From assembly GCA_902826565.1 (NCBI GenBank), contig CADEFF010000010.1:1-45580 (forward strand): a stretch of 45,580 nt of DNA, read 5' to 3'. Source of the DNA: an uncultured Rhodospirillaceae bacterium (GTDB lineage: Bacteria; Pseudomonadota; Alphaproteobacteria; Dongiales; Dongiaceae). Below the pieces are notes generated by a model that saw nothing but the letters and a program-made list of their open reading frames with translations, was not told the origin of the DNA and did not search any database. The position numbers and the translations under genes are program-made. Positions 34,358 to 43,389 of this stretch are shown piece after piece (position 1 is the stretch's first letter; every line of letters begins with the position of its first letter).

Positions 34358-35956
34358 ATGGCTTGGGAAATAAAGTTGCGCGCTCGGGGTTGGGCGAGAC
34401 GCGCGGGGGTCAGCGGGCTGATCTTGGGAAGCATCCTGGCGGTTCCGCCGGGGGCATCCGAGGCTTTCGCGCAGGCGCTCGGACCGCTGCCGCTGACTGC
34501 GGCGCTGCCGCCGGCCGTCCTCGAGGACGGACCGCAGACGCGCATTCCTTCGCCGCTCGAATCCGTCGATGCCGCCCGCTACCGCCAGATCTTCCGGCTG
34601 CAGGAGGCGGGCGACTGGCGCGGCGCCGACGAGGTGATCGGCGATCTGACCGATCTGCGGCTGCTGGGCCAGGTGCTGGCGCAGCGCTACCTCCATCCGG
34701 ACTATCGCTCGCGCTATGTGGAGCTGGCTGCCTGGCTCGGTAAATACGCCGACCATCCGGACGCGCCCGCGATCTACCGCCTCGCCATGAAACGGCTGCC
34801 GAGCGGGCAGCCGGAGCCGCAGGAGCCGGACGTCAGCAGCTTCCGCGGCGGCACGCCGGACGGCGTCGCGGCCGGCGAGGAAAGCGCCGAGTGGGAGAAG
34901 GGCCTCGCCGCCTGGCGCAAGGGCGATACCGTCTCGGCCGCCACCCATTTCGAGCAGGCCGCGAAGTCGAGCGGCAACAATCCCTGGCTGCAGGCCGCCG
35001 CCGCCTATTGGGCGGCGCGCTGCCATATCCGCAACCGCGAGCCGGACCAGGTCAGCGAGTGGCTACGCCTCGCGGCCGCGGAGCCGCGCACCTTCTACGG
35101 CCAGCTCGCCCGCCGGGCGCTCGGCGTCGAGACCGCCTTCGCCTGGGCGACGCCGCAACTGACGCCGGCCGGCGCCGAGGCGCTGATGAGCTCGCGGGTC
35201 GGGCAGCGCGCGCTCGCCCTCATCCAGGTCGGCCAGATCGAGCGGGCCGCGGCCGAGTTCCACGTCATGCGCGCCCGCGCGACGCCGGAGCTCGCCCAGG
35301 GCATGCTTGCGATCGCCGACCAGCTCCGCATGCCGTCGCTGATGATGGGCCTCGGCGTCACGCTCGAGGACCAGTCGGGCTTCCGGCTCGATAACGCGCT
35401 CTTCCCGATGCCGGAATGGGAGCCGACCGGCGGCTACAGCATCAATCGCGCGCTGCTTTTCGCCTTCGCGCGCCAGGAATCGGGCTTCAACCCCGTCGCC
35501 CAGAGCCCGGTCGGCGCGCTCGGCCTGATGCAGCTCATGCCGCCGACCCTGAAGGCCATGCGCAAGCGTCTCGGCGCCACGCTCGGCGAGAGCGCCCGGG
35601 TCGACTGGAAGGATCCCGCCGTCAGCCTCGCCCTCGGCCAGGAATATATCCACTACCTGATGGACGATCCCAATATTCAGGGCGATCTCCTGCTGCTGGC
35701 CGCGGCCTACAATGCGGGGCCGGGCAAGCTCGCCCAATGGCGCGACCGGATCGCCTACGACGCCGATCCCCTGCTCTTCCTCGAGAGCATTCCGGTCCGC
35801 GAGACACGCGGCTTCGTGAAGCGCGTCCTCGCCAGCATGTGGATCTACCAGCAGAAGCTCGGTCAGGCCTCGCCCTCCCTGAATGCGCTCGCCGCCGGCG
35901 CCTGGCCCGGCTACGTGCCGCAGCGCGACCTGCTGACCGCCGATGTCTCGAATTGA
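34358..35956 (+). CDS. Soluble-type lytic murein transglycosylase (Slt70-like)
   Basis: A 532-residue periplasmic enzyme that cleaves glycan strands of peptidoglycan to 1,6-anhydro ends. It has a signal peptide (RRAGVSGLILGSILAVPPGA, cut near AFAQA), a helical superhelix built from TPR-like repeats (residues about 70-330), and a C-terminal SLT domain (residues about 360-510) with the catalytic Glu374 in FARQESGFNP, then GALGLMQLMPPT and AAAYNAGPGKLAQW. The start is fixed by AAGGAGG 7 nt before ATG 34358. It overlaps moaB by 14 bp. The 100-bp leader is AT-rich and includes a palindrome CTATATATAG (34257-34266) and TTAACCAC (34281-34288). Confidence 0.93.
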   Translation: MAWEIKLRARGWARRAGVSGLILGSILAVPPGASEAFAQALGPLPLTAALPPAVLEDGPQTRIPSPLESVDAARYRQIFRLQEAGDWRGADEVIGDLTDLRLLGQVLAQRYLHPDYRSRYVELAAWLGKYADHPDAPAIYRLAMKRLPSGQPEPQEPDVSSFRGGTPDGVAAGEESAEWEKGLAAWRKGDTVSAATHFEQAAKSSGNNPWLQAAAAYWAARCHIRNREPDQVSEWLRLAAAEPRTFYGQLARRALGVETAFAWATPQLTPAGAEALMSSRVGQRALALIQVGQIERAAAEFHVMRARATPELAQGMLAIADQLRMPSLMMGLGVTLEDQSGFRLDNALFPMPEWEPTGGYSINRALLFAFARQESGFNPVAQSPVGALGLMQLMPPTLKAMRKRLGATLGESARVDWKDPAVSLALGQEYIHYLMDDPNIQGDLLLLAAAYNAGPGKLAQWRDRIAYDADPLLFLESIPVRETRGFVKRVLASMWIYQQKLGQASPSLNALAAGAWPGYVPQRDLLTADVSN

Positions 35957-36485
35957 CGACAGCCGGCCCTTCCTTCCCGTCAACATCGCAATACTGACGG
36001 TTTCGGATACGCGGACCGCCGCGACCGATACCTCCGGCGACACGCTCGCCGAGCTTATCCGGCGCGACGGCCACGAGGTCGCGGCCCGCGCCATCGTCAG
36101 GGACGATGTCCCGACCATCGTCGCGCAGCTCCGGAAATGGATCGCCGATCCGGCGATCGACACGGTGATCTCGACTGGCGGCACCGGCATGACCGGGCGC
36201 GACGTGACGCCGGAAGCCTTCGAATCCGTCTATGAGAAGGAGATCGCCGGGTTCGGCGAGCTCTTCCGCTGGATCAGCTTCCAGAAGGTGAAGACCTCGA
36301 CGATCCAGTCGCGCGCGACCGGCGGCGTCGCCGGCGGCACCTATCTCTTCGCGCTGCCCGGATCGCCCAGCGCCTGTCGCGACGGCTGGGAAGAGATCCT
36401 GCGCTGGCAGCTCGACAACAGGCATCGCCCCTGCAACCTGGTCGAGCTCATGCCGCGGCTTCAGGAGCATCAGAAGGCCCGTTAG
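35943..36485 (+). CDS. moaB: Molybdenum cofactor biosynthesis protein B
   Basis: A 180-residue MoaB/MogA-family protein that adenylates molybdopterin in molybdenum cofactor synthesis. The N-terminus VNIAILTVSDTRTAATDTSG, the DTVISTGGTGMTGRDVTPEA loop (MPT-binding) and the C-terminal LFALPGSPSACRDGWEEIL are diagnostic. Its start lies inside the lytic transglycosylase gene, 14 bp before that gene's stop, indicating coupled translation. No other moa genes are in the window. Confidence 0.95.
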   Translation: MSRIDDSRPFLPVNIAILTVSDTRTAATDTSGDTLAELIRRDGHEVAARAIVRDDVPTIVAQLRKWIADPAIDTVISTGGTGMTGRDVTPEAFESVYEKEIAGFGELFRWISFQKVKTSTIQSRATGGVAGGTYLFALPGSPSACRDGWEEILRWQLDNRHRPCNLVELMPRLQEHQKAR

Positions 36486-36501
36486 GCGGTCCGGCGCGCT
36501 C

Positions 36502-36678
36502 TCAAGCCGCAGGCGCCGCGACCTCCCCGTCGGAGGCCTCGAGGCCGGTCTGGAGAAGCACGCCCTGCTCGCCGATCAGCGGATGGGCTCCGCGCACGGC
36601 GCAGCGGCGGCGGTTAGCGACCGTCTGCTGCGTCCAGGCCTCCCTGTCTTCCGGCGGCGGTTGCGTCTCGCGCGGCAT
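36502..36678 (-). CDS. Small 58-residue protein of unknown function
   Basis: A short gene, seen on reading the minus strand of this gap. It begins ATG at 36678, preceded by AAGGAGG with a 7-base spacing (TCAGCG), an unusually good ribosome site, and ends in TGA at 36504-36502. The product starts MPRETQPPPEDREAWTQQTV, is charged and has one Cys in NRRRCAVRGAH; no signal peptide or membrane segment is evident. I do not recognise it. The strong ribosome site and codons rich in G/C at the third position support expression. It converges with moaB and diverges from the radical SAM gene. Confidence 0.6.
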   Translation of the reverse strand: MPRETQPPPEDREAWTQQTVANRRRCAVRGAHPLIGEQGVLLQTGLEASDGEVAAPAA

Positions 36679-36801
36679 CGCTGACCTCCTTCAGCCCCGG
36701 CGGCTTCGACGGCGCTCTTCGTCCCTCCTTGGGAAAATGAAAGCCGGGCTGCCGGCGTTCCCCGGCATTTCCCGGGGCCAAAGCTGCCACAGCGTATGTT
36801 C

Positions 36802-36831
36802 TTGATTTGTTCCTGCGGGCGGTTCTACTAT
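36802..36831 (+). promoter_or_regulatory. Sigma70-type promoter of the radical SAM gene, probably leaderless
   Basis: TTGATT (36802-36807), 18 bp, TACTAT (36826-36831). A transcription start 6-7 nt beyond the -10 would fall at about 36838, exactly the ATG used by the gene. There is no Shine-Dalgarno sequence between promoter and start. The two facts together suggest a leaderless mRNA. Confidence 0.55.
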
Positions 36832-36837
36832 CTACCC

Positions 36838-38016
36838 ATGCCGAAACTGCCCGACATTCTTCGCCCCCAGCAGGGCGCTGCCTCGAAACCCGATCCCTTC
36901 GTCGGGGCCGAGCCGCCGGACCGGCCGCTGCCGGAGGGTGCGCTCCCCGACCGGGCCCGCAAGGGCCGGGGGGCGGTCAGCAATCGTCCGGGCCGGTTCG
37001 AGCCGGGCGAGCGGCCGCGGGAGGACGATGGCTGGGGCGCGGATGGTTTCGCGGAGGCGCTGCCGCCGCTCGCGACCATCGTGCAGCCCGACAGGAGCAG
37101 GAGCGTCATCACTTTCAACGAATCGCCGGATGTCGGCTTCGATCGCTCGATCAATCCCTATCGCGGCTGCGAGCATGGCTGCGTCTATTGCTTCGCGCGC
37201 CCGACCCACGCCTATCTCGGATTCTCGCCGGGGCTCGATTTCGAAACCAGGCTCTTCGCCAAGAACGATGCGCCGGCGCTTCTGGTGAAGGATCTCGCGA
37301 AGCCGGGCTACCGGCCGCAGCCGATCGGCCTCGGCACCAATACCGACCCCTATCAGCCGATCGAGCGCACCCACAAGATCACGCGCGGCATTCTCGAGAC
37401 GCTCGACCGCTACAGCCATCCGGTCACCATCGTCACCAAATCGGCGCTGGTGGTGCGCGACCTCGACATCCTGTCGCGCCTGGCGGCGCGGCGGCTGGTC
37501 GATGTCAGCTTCTCGGTCACCACGCTCGATGGCGAGCTCGCGCGAACGCTGGAGCCGCGCGCGCCGCAGCCCCGGCTTCGCCTGAAGGCGATGGAGACGC
37601 TCGCGAGCGCCGGCGTGCCGGTGGGGGTGATGGCGGCGCCGATGATCCCCGCCCTCAACGATCAGGAGCTCGAGGCGATCCTCGAGGCGGCGAAGGCCGC
37701 CGGCGCCAGCATGGCGGGCTATGTGCTGCTCAGGCTGCCGCTCGAGATCAAGGACCTCTTCGCGGAGTGGCTCGCCGAGCATGCCCCGCAACGCGCGAAG
37801 CATGTGCTCGATCTCGTCCGCGACACGCGCGGCGGCCAGCTCTACCGCTCCGGGTTCGGCGAGCGCCAGCGCGGCACCGGCGCCTATGCGGATCTCCTGC
37901 GTCAGCGCTTCCGCCTCGCCGTGAAGCGGCTCGCGCTCGACCGCCGCCGCCCGCCGCTCCGCCTCGACCTCTTCCAGCGCCCCGAGCCGGACAGCCAGCA
38001 GCTCAAGCTCTTCTGA
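36838..38016 (+). CDS. PA0069-family radical SAM protein
   Basis: A 392-residue radical S-adenosylmethionine protein. The cluster-binding motif CEHGCVYC (Cys111, 115, 118; CX3CX2C form) sits in SINPYRGCEHGCVYCFARPT, followed by LGFSPGLDFETRLFAKNDAP, and GLGTNTDPYQPIERTHKITR. This is the PA0069 family, related to SPL/Rv2578c-type proteins; the reaction is unknown, though a DNA or nucleotide repair role has been proposed for relatives. ATG 36838 starts MPKLPDILRPQQGA; an in-frame ATG 42 bp upstream would begin before the promoter's -10 and is rejected. Convergent repeats follow. Confidence 0.9.
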   Translation: MPKLPDILRPQQGAASKPDPFVGAEPPDRPLPEGALPDRARKGRGAVSNRPGRFEPGERPREDDGWGADGFAEALPPLATIVQPDRSRSVITFNESPDVGFDRSINPYRGCEHGCVYCFARPTHAYLGFSPGLDFETRLFAKNDAPALLVKDLAKPGYRPQPIGLGTNTDPYQPIERTHKITRGILETLDRYSHPVTIVTKSALVVRDLDILSRLAARRLVDVSFSVTTLDGELARTLEPRAPQPRLRLKAMETLASAGVPVGVMAAPMIPALNDQELEAILEAAKAAGASMAGYVLLRLPLEIKDLFAEWLAEHAPQRAKHVLDLVRDTRGGQLYRSGFGERQRGTGAYADLLRQRFRLAVKRLALDRRRPPLRLDLFQRPEPDSQQLKLF

Positions 38017-38115
38017 ACCCCGCCTTCGGTCTCGGGCGCCGTTACCCTCTTACCCCGCCACGTCAGCCCCCGTCGCCTTCTTACCTTGTCACCGTCGGCT
38101 ACCCATCGCCCTCTT

Positions 38116-38275
38116 ACCCCGTCACCCTCGGGCTTGACCCGAGGGTCCATCCAGCCGACGCACGAGAACGGCCGGCAGCGACCCCCGTCGCGATCCGGTC
38201 CGCACCCGCCATGGATGCTCGGGTCGAGCCCGAGCATGACGGTCTTGGATGACATCCCGTCCCGCCAACGCACAG
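38116..38275. repeat. Paired-palindrome element, copy A (opposite orientation)
   Basis: It starts ACCCCGTCACCCTCGGGCTT and closes with GATGCTCGGG-TCGAG-CCCGAGCATGACGG, then a conserved tail to CGCACAG. The left terminal hairpin (CCCTCGGG-CTTGA-CCCGAGGG) is the exact reverse complement of the right end of the 20264-20436 element, and the right end corresponds to its left end; so this locus carries the family in inverted orientation with a different core. Confidence 0.8.
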
Positions 38276-38306
38276 ACGGGCCTTTTTCATACCGCCCATT
38301 CCTCAT

Positions 38307-38466
38307 ACCCCGTCACCCTCGGGCTTGACCCGAGGGTCTATCCAGCCGACGCACGAGGAAGGCCGGCAGCGACTCCTATCGCGATCCGGTCCGCACCCGC
38401 CATGGATGCTCGGGTCGAGCCCGAGCATGACGGTCTTTGATGGCATCCCGTCCTGCTAATGCACAG
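38307..38466. repeat. Paired-palindrome element, copy B
   Basis: Direct tandem copy of 38116-38275, 191 bp downstream; I count about 11 differences over 155 bp, most of them C/T. It is thus an older duplication than the 20 kb pair. The same outward-facing hairpins are kept. Confidence 0.8.
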
Positions 38467-38555
38467 GAACGAGGCCTGCTTCGAGCTTCAATCCGACTCG
38501 CGCGACCGGGTAAACTCCGGCAGCGGGACCGGAACGGCGGGAGCGTCGCGGGGAG

Positions 38556-39168
38556 ATGCCGAACTTCGCCTTCGAGAAAGCCTGCCCGGCGGCGCCGGTC
38601 GCCGGGATCGACGAGGCGGGGCGCGGGCCGCTCGCCGGGCCGGTGGTGGCGGCCGCGGTCATCTTCGATGCGGCGCGGCTGCCGCGGAAGATCGCCCGCG
38701 CGATCGACGATTCGAAGAAGCTCGCGCCCGAGACGCGGGAAACCCTCTTCGAGGCGATCCGGCCCTATGCGGAGATCGGCATCGGCCAGGCGAGCGTCGA
38801 GGAGATCGACCGCTACAACATCCTGAAGGCCACCTTCCTCGCCATGTACCGCGCGCTGGTTGCCCTGCCGCGCGTGCCGGCGATCGCGCTCGTCGACGGC
38901 AACCAGGCGCCGAAGCTCGGCTGCGAAGTGCGCACCATCGTCGGCGGCGACGGCATCTCTCTTTCGATCGCCGCCGCGTCCATAGTTGCAAAAGTGACAC
39001 GGGACAGGCTCATGACGAGCCTCGCTTCGACCTATCCGGGCTATGGCTGGATCACCAACAAGGGCTATGGCACGGCCGAGCACCGCGCTGCCCTACTACA
39101 TCTTGGGCCCTGCGCCGAACACCGTCGCAGCTTTAGTCTTCTACCTGAAGATCGACTTATAGACGATT

Positions 39169-39170
<2 letters not shown>
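38556..39170 (+). CDS. rnhB: Ribonuclease HII
   Basis: A 204-residue RNase HII that removes ribonucleotides and RNA-DNA hybrids. Acidic catalytic residues are seen at Asp19 and Glu20 (GIDEAGRGPL) and Asp114 (ALVDGNQAPK). DDSKKL, SIAAASIVAKVTRD, YPGYGWITNKGYGTAEH and a final HRRSF complete the family pattern. Start ATG 38556 abuts GGGGAG. The last 80 bases use many A/T-ending, rare codons (CTA, AGT, CTT, ATA) unlike the rest, and overlap the region upstream of ccrM, which is probably under regulatory constraint. Placement just before ccrM is conserved in Alphaproteobacteria. Confidence 0.95.
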
Positions 39171-40319
<1,149 letters not shown>

Positions 40320-40391
40320 GGCGAACGCCAAAAAGGGGGGAGCACGGCCCGGCCGGATTGGACGGCCTCCATCCGACCGGGCAGAGGAGGC

Positions 40392-40430
40392 GGGGAGCGT
40401 CGCGGATCGTGGGGAACCGCGACGCTCCCC
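40392..40430. terminator. Bidirectional intrinsic terminator after ccrM
   Basis: GGGGAGCGTCGCGG (40392-40405) and CCGCGACGCTCCCC (40417-40430) form a perfect 14-bp stem with an 11-base loop. It is followed on the plus side by CTTCCCGTTTCC. It lies between ccrM and a convergent gene, so it can stop transcripts from both directions; the T tract is weak. Confidence 0.75.
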
Positions 40431-40451
40431 CTTCCCGTTTCCTTCGCATCG

Positions 40452-40841
40452 CTAGCCAGCCTCCGTCCGGATCGACTCCGCGATGCGAACAAGCGTCGCC
40501 ATGGCTGCCCTGTCGCCGTGACCGCTGAAATCCCAAAGCGCGCCGATAAACTCGTCCCGGTCCGGCCGGTTTTCGAGAGCATCGAAGCTCACCAGATCGT
40601 TCGACGCCAGGATGAAGCGCGCCCAGTCGCGCAGGCGCTCGGGATTTCCGCGCAACTGCAAGACTGCCGCCGCGAAATCCTCGATTGCGGGGTCGACGGA
40701 GGCCGGCATCTGCGCCGCGAATTTCCACGCCACCCCGCCTTCGACCGTCTCGCGTTCGATGCCGAAACCGAGCGGCTTCAGCGACGGCCAGTCCGCCTCG
40801 CCGCGTACCACGCGCAGCAGTTGATCCGCCGGGCTCTTCAT
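40452..40841 (-). CDS. Hypothetical protein, 129 residues
   Basis: A soluble, acidic, mostly helical protein with no signal peptide or membrane segment. Readable stretches are ADWPSLKPLGFGIERETVEG, ENRPDRDEFIGALWDFSGHG and a helical centre AIEDFAAAVLQLRGNPERLR. I do not recognise the family and give no function. Its codons have normal third-position GC for this window, supporting it as real. The ATG has no clear ribosome site; it overlaps by 4 bp (ATGA) the stop of a possible small upstream reading frame (see 40838-40951), so it may be translated by coupling. Confidence 0.6.
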   Translation of the reverse strand: MKSPADQLLRVVRGEADWPSLKPLGFGIERETVEGGVAWKFAAQMPASVDPAIEDFAAAVLQLRGNPERLRDWARFILASNDLVSFDALENRPDRDEFIGALWDFSGHGDRAAMATLVRIAESIRTEAG

Positions 40842-40951
40842 TCGATGCGGCGAGACTCCAGGGCCGTCATGGTCTCGACCTCTACAAGGACTTCATAACC
40901 GGGATATACGGGGCGTCCCTGGATATCCCGGAGCAGCCCCCCTTCTACCAC
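40838..40951 (-). other. Possible 37-codon leader frame
   Basis: A GTG-started frame overlaps the enoyl-CoA hydratase stop and ends TGA overlapping the start of the next gene as ATGA. The product would end EVETMTALESRRIE. The geometry fits coupling, but the third-position GC is only about 65%, lower than for real genes here, and the ribosome site is poor. It contains an inverted repeat, CCGGGATAT (40899-40907) with ATATCCCGG (40923-40931). Treat as a suggestion. Confidence 0.2.
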
Positions 40952-41739
40952 CCCTTGAAATTCGGCTCGCGCTTCTCGAAGAAAGCGGCGACGCCCTCGC
41001 GGTGGTCGTCGCTCATGGCGGTGACGACGAGCGCTTCCGTCTCGAAATTCAGCATGGTCTCGAGCGACGCCTCCTGGCCGCGGTCGAGCATGGTCTTGTG
41101 GAGCTGGACCGCGAGCGGGGCGCGGCTCGCGATGCGGCGGGCGAGTTTCTCCGCTTCGCGGCGTTCCTCGCCGGCCGGCACCACCTTGTTGACGAGCCCG
41201 ATCGCCTCGGCGCGGCGCGCATCGATGAACTCGCCGGTGAAAGCCATCTCGCGGGCCCGTGCGAGGCCGATCTTCCGGGACAGGAAGAAGCTGCCGCCAT
41301 TGGTGATGGTGACGCCGACATTGACCTCGGGGAAGCCGATCTGCGTGCCCTCGGCCGCGACCACGAGGTCGCAGGCGCAGGTCACCTCGCAGCCGGCCCC
41401 GACCGCGAAGCCATGCACCGCGGCGATCACCGGGAAGCGCAAGCGCCGGATGATGCGCGTCGTCTCCTGCAGATGCTTCTGCAGCTCGTGCAGCTTGCCC
41501 GGCTTGAATACGCCTTCGTCGATCTCGCGCGCATGGTCCTTCATCTCCTGCACGTCGTGGCCGGCGAGGAACGCCCGCCCCTCGCCCGCCAGGATGAGGC
41601 AGCGGATCGCCGGATCCTTCCCCAGCGCCGTCAGCGTCTCGCCCATCTCCGCCCAGCTATCGATGGTCATGGCGTTGAGCTTCTCCGGGCGGTCGAAGAC
41701 GAGCCAGGCGATGGCGCCGTCCTTGCGGGTCTTGATCAT
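40945..41739 (-). CDS. Enoyl-CoA hydratase/isomerase family protein
   Basis: A 264-residue crotonase-fold enzyme acting on acyl-CoA thioesters. The oxyanion-hole segments are LAGEGRAFLAGHDVQEM and FPVIAAVHGFAVGAGCEVTC, followed by GFPEVNVGVTITNGGSFFLS and the KIGLARAREMAFTGE helix. The typical Glu dyad of hydratases is not fully evident, so hydratase, isomerase or another crotonase activity is possible. Its ATG 41739 overlaps the stop of the upstream ligase (ATGA), so the two are translated together as an acyl-CoA module that could feed ETF-QO. Confidence 0.88.
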   Translation of the reverse strand: MIKTRKDGAIAWLVFDRPEKLNAMTIDSWAEMGETLTALGKDPAIRCLILAGEGRAFLAGHDVQEMKDHAREIDEGVFKPGKLHELQKHLQETTRIIRRLRFPVIAAVHGFAVGAGCEVTCACDLVVAAEGTQIGFPEVNVGVTITNGGSFFLSRKIGLARAREMAFTGEFIDARRAEAIGLVNKVVPAGEERREAEKLARRIASRAPLAVQLHKTMLDRGQEASLETMLNFETEALVVTAMSDDHREGVAAFFEKREPNFKGW

Positions 41740-43376
41740 GCGGTCCGTTCCTTCTTCACGAGAGATTTGAGGCTGATGCCCGCGCGCTCCCGGTCCCAGG
41801 TCTCGGGCCCGGGGCCGCGTTCGCGCAACGGGTATTTCTGGATCTTGCCGGTCGGCGTCTTGGGCAGGCCGTCGGCGAGCTCGATATAGCGCGGCACCAT
41901 GAAATGCGGCAGGCGCGGCGCGAGGAAAGCGACGAGCGCCGCCGGATCGATCCGCTCGCCCGGCTTCGGCACCACGACCGCCATCACCTCGTCCTCGCCG
42001 CCCTCCGCCGGCACGGGGAAGACGGCGCATTCGAGCACGGCCGCATGGGCCAGGATCTCGTTCTCCACCTCCATCGAGGAGATGTTCTCGCCCTTGCGGC
42101 GGATCGCATCCTTGAGCCGGTCGACGAAGTAATAGTTTCCGGCCGCGTCGCGCATCATGGAATCGCCGGTATGGAGCCAGAGATTGCGCCAGGCTTGGGC
42201 GGTCCATTCCGGGTGGTTCCAGTAACCCGCCATCAGGATCCAGGGGCGCTTCGCGCGGATCGTAAGCTCGCCCGCCTTACCGACCGGCACCTCCTCGTCG
42301 CGCTCGTCCACGATGCGAAGCTCGTAGAGTTCGTCCCGCGCGCGGCCGCAGATGCGAGGATCGGCCAGGTCGAAATGCGCCTTCACCGGCACGTTCGCTT
42401 CCGTCGACCCATAGGTCGTGGTGGCGCGAAGCCCGAAGCGCCGCTCGAAGGCGGCGGCCTCGGGAAGCTGCGGCACGATCAGCGCCTTGGCGAGCGGCGT
42501 CCTGGCATCGTTCGGGCTGGGCGGCTGGCGATGCAGCAAGCTCGCCATGGCGCCGAGGAGGAAGGTGGTCGTGGCGCCATAGCCGGCGACCTCGGCCCAG
42601 AAGCGTTCGGGCCGGAACGGAAAGGGCAGCCCGACCCGGGCGCCCGCGATCAGCGAGGCATAGGTCACGTTCCACTGGCCGGCGATATGGAAGAGCGGCA
42701 GCGGCGCGTAATAGACGTCCTCGGGCCCGAGCGCCATCAGGTCCACCCCCGCCAGCGCATAGTGATAGGCGTGGGCATGGGTCACCATCACGCCTTTCGA
42801 CGGGCCGGTGGTGCCGGAGGTGTACATGACCGCCATCAGATCGCGCTCGCTGGGCCCGGGCGGCAGGGCGCCGCGCGGCTCCCGGTAGAGCGCCGCCAGA
42901 TCCAGGATCTCGCGGCCGGCGGCGAGCGAGGGCGGGACCGGCGCCGCCTCGGCCAGCACCAGCCGCGCAAGCCCATCGAGTTCGCCCGCGATATCGGCGA
43001 GCCGGTCGAGATACTCGCCCGCCACGATCATCGTGGCGGCGCCGGAATCCCGGATCACATGGCGCAGGATGCTGCCGCGATAGGCGGTGTTGACCGGCAC
43101 CTGGATGACGCCGAGCCGGGCCAGCGCCCACCAGATCTCGATGGCGGCGACCGCATTCGGCAGCATGACGAGGAGCGTGTCGCCGCGCGCGAGGCCGAGA
43201 CCGGCGAGCCCGTGCGCGAGCCGGGTTGCGCGGTCGTCGAGCGCGCCGAGGCTGAACTCGCCCTCCGGCGTCAGCAGAAAGACCTTGTCCCGCCCCCGGG
43301 CGAGGCGCCGGTCGAGCACGGCGCCGAAGGCGAGATCCGTGTCGCCCGGATAGTCGGTGAGAGCTGGCTTGACCAT
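41736..43376 (-). CDS. AMP-dependent acyl-CoA synthetase/ligase (CaiC-like)
   Basis: A 546-residue ANL-superfamily ligase that activates a carboxylic acid to an acyl-CoA via an acyl-AMP. ATP-binding signature AVMYTSGTTGPSKGVMVTH; TTYGSTEANVPVKAH; LWLHTGDSMMRDAAGNYYFV; DRLKDAIRRKGENISSMEVE; and the C-terminal catalytic Lys in LPKTPTGKIQKYPLR. Overall it resembles carnitine/crotonobetaine-CoA ligases, but the acid is unknown. It lies 13 bp after mutY and overlaps the enoyl-CoA hydratase by 4 bp. Confidence 0.9.
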   Translation of the reverse strand: MVKPALTDYPGDTDLAFGAVLDRRLARGRDKVFLLTPEGEFSLGALDDRATRLAHGLAGLGLARGDTLLVMLPNAVAAIEIWWALARLGVIQVPVNTAYRGSILRHVIRDSGAATMIVAGEYLDRLADIAGELDGLARLVLAEAAPVPPSLAAGREILDLAALYREPRGALPPGPSERDLMAVMYTSGTTGPSKGVMVTHAHAYHYALAGVDLMALGPEDVYYAPLPLFHIAGQWNVTYASLIAGARVGLPFPFRPERFWAEVAGYGATTTFLLGAMASLLHRQPPSPNDARTPLAKALIVPQLPEAAAFERRFGLRATTTYGSTEANVPVKAHFDLADPRICGRARDELYELRIVDERDEEVPVGKAGELTIRAKRPWILMAGYWNHPEWTAQAWRNLWLHTGDSMMRDAAGNYYFVDRLKDAIRRKGENISSMEVENEILAHAAVLECAVFPVPAEGGEDEVMAVVVPKPGERIDPAALVAFLAPRLPHFMVPRYIELADGLPKTPTGKIQKYPLRERGPGPETWDRERAGISLKSLVKKERTA

Positions 43377-43389
43377 CGCCGGACCGAGC

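Larger units (their letters stand above)
38017..38555. other. Repeat-rich intergenic region before rnhB
   Basis: No gene is seen. Two tandem copies of a paired-palindrome element dominate (annotated separately), preceded by two or three decayed left ends around 38044-38118 (CTCTTACCCC/CTTCTTACC-type). Frames on both strands produce the repeat-derived peptides noted as spurious elsewhere. rnhB begins at 38556 with GGGGAG immediately before the ATG. Confidence 0.65.

Noticed and set aside
40899-40931. Terminator after the enoyl-CoA hydratase gene
   Set aside because: The 9-bp stem has a 15-base loop and no T tract in either direction; it may be a structural or regulatory element instead.
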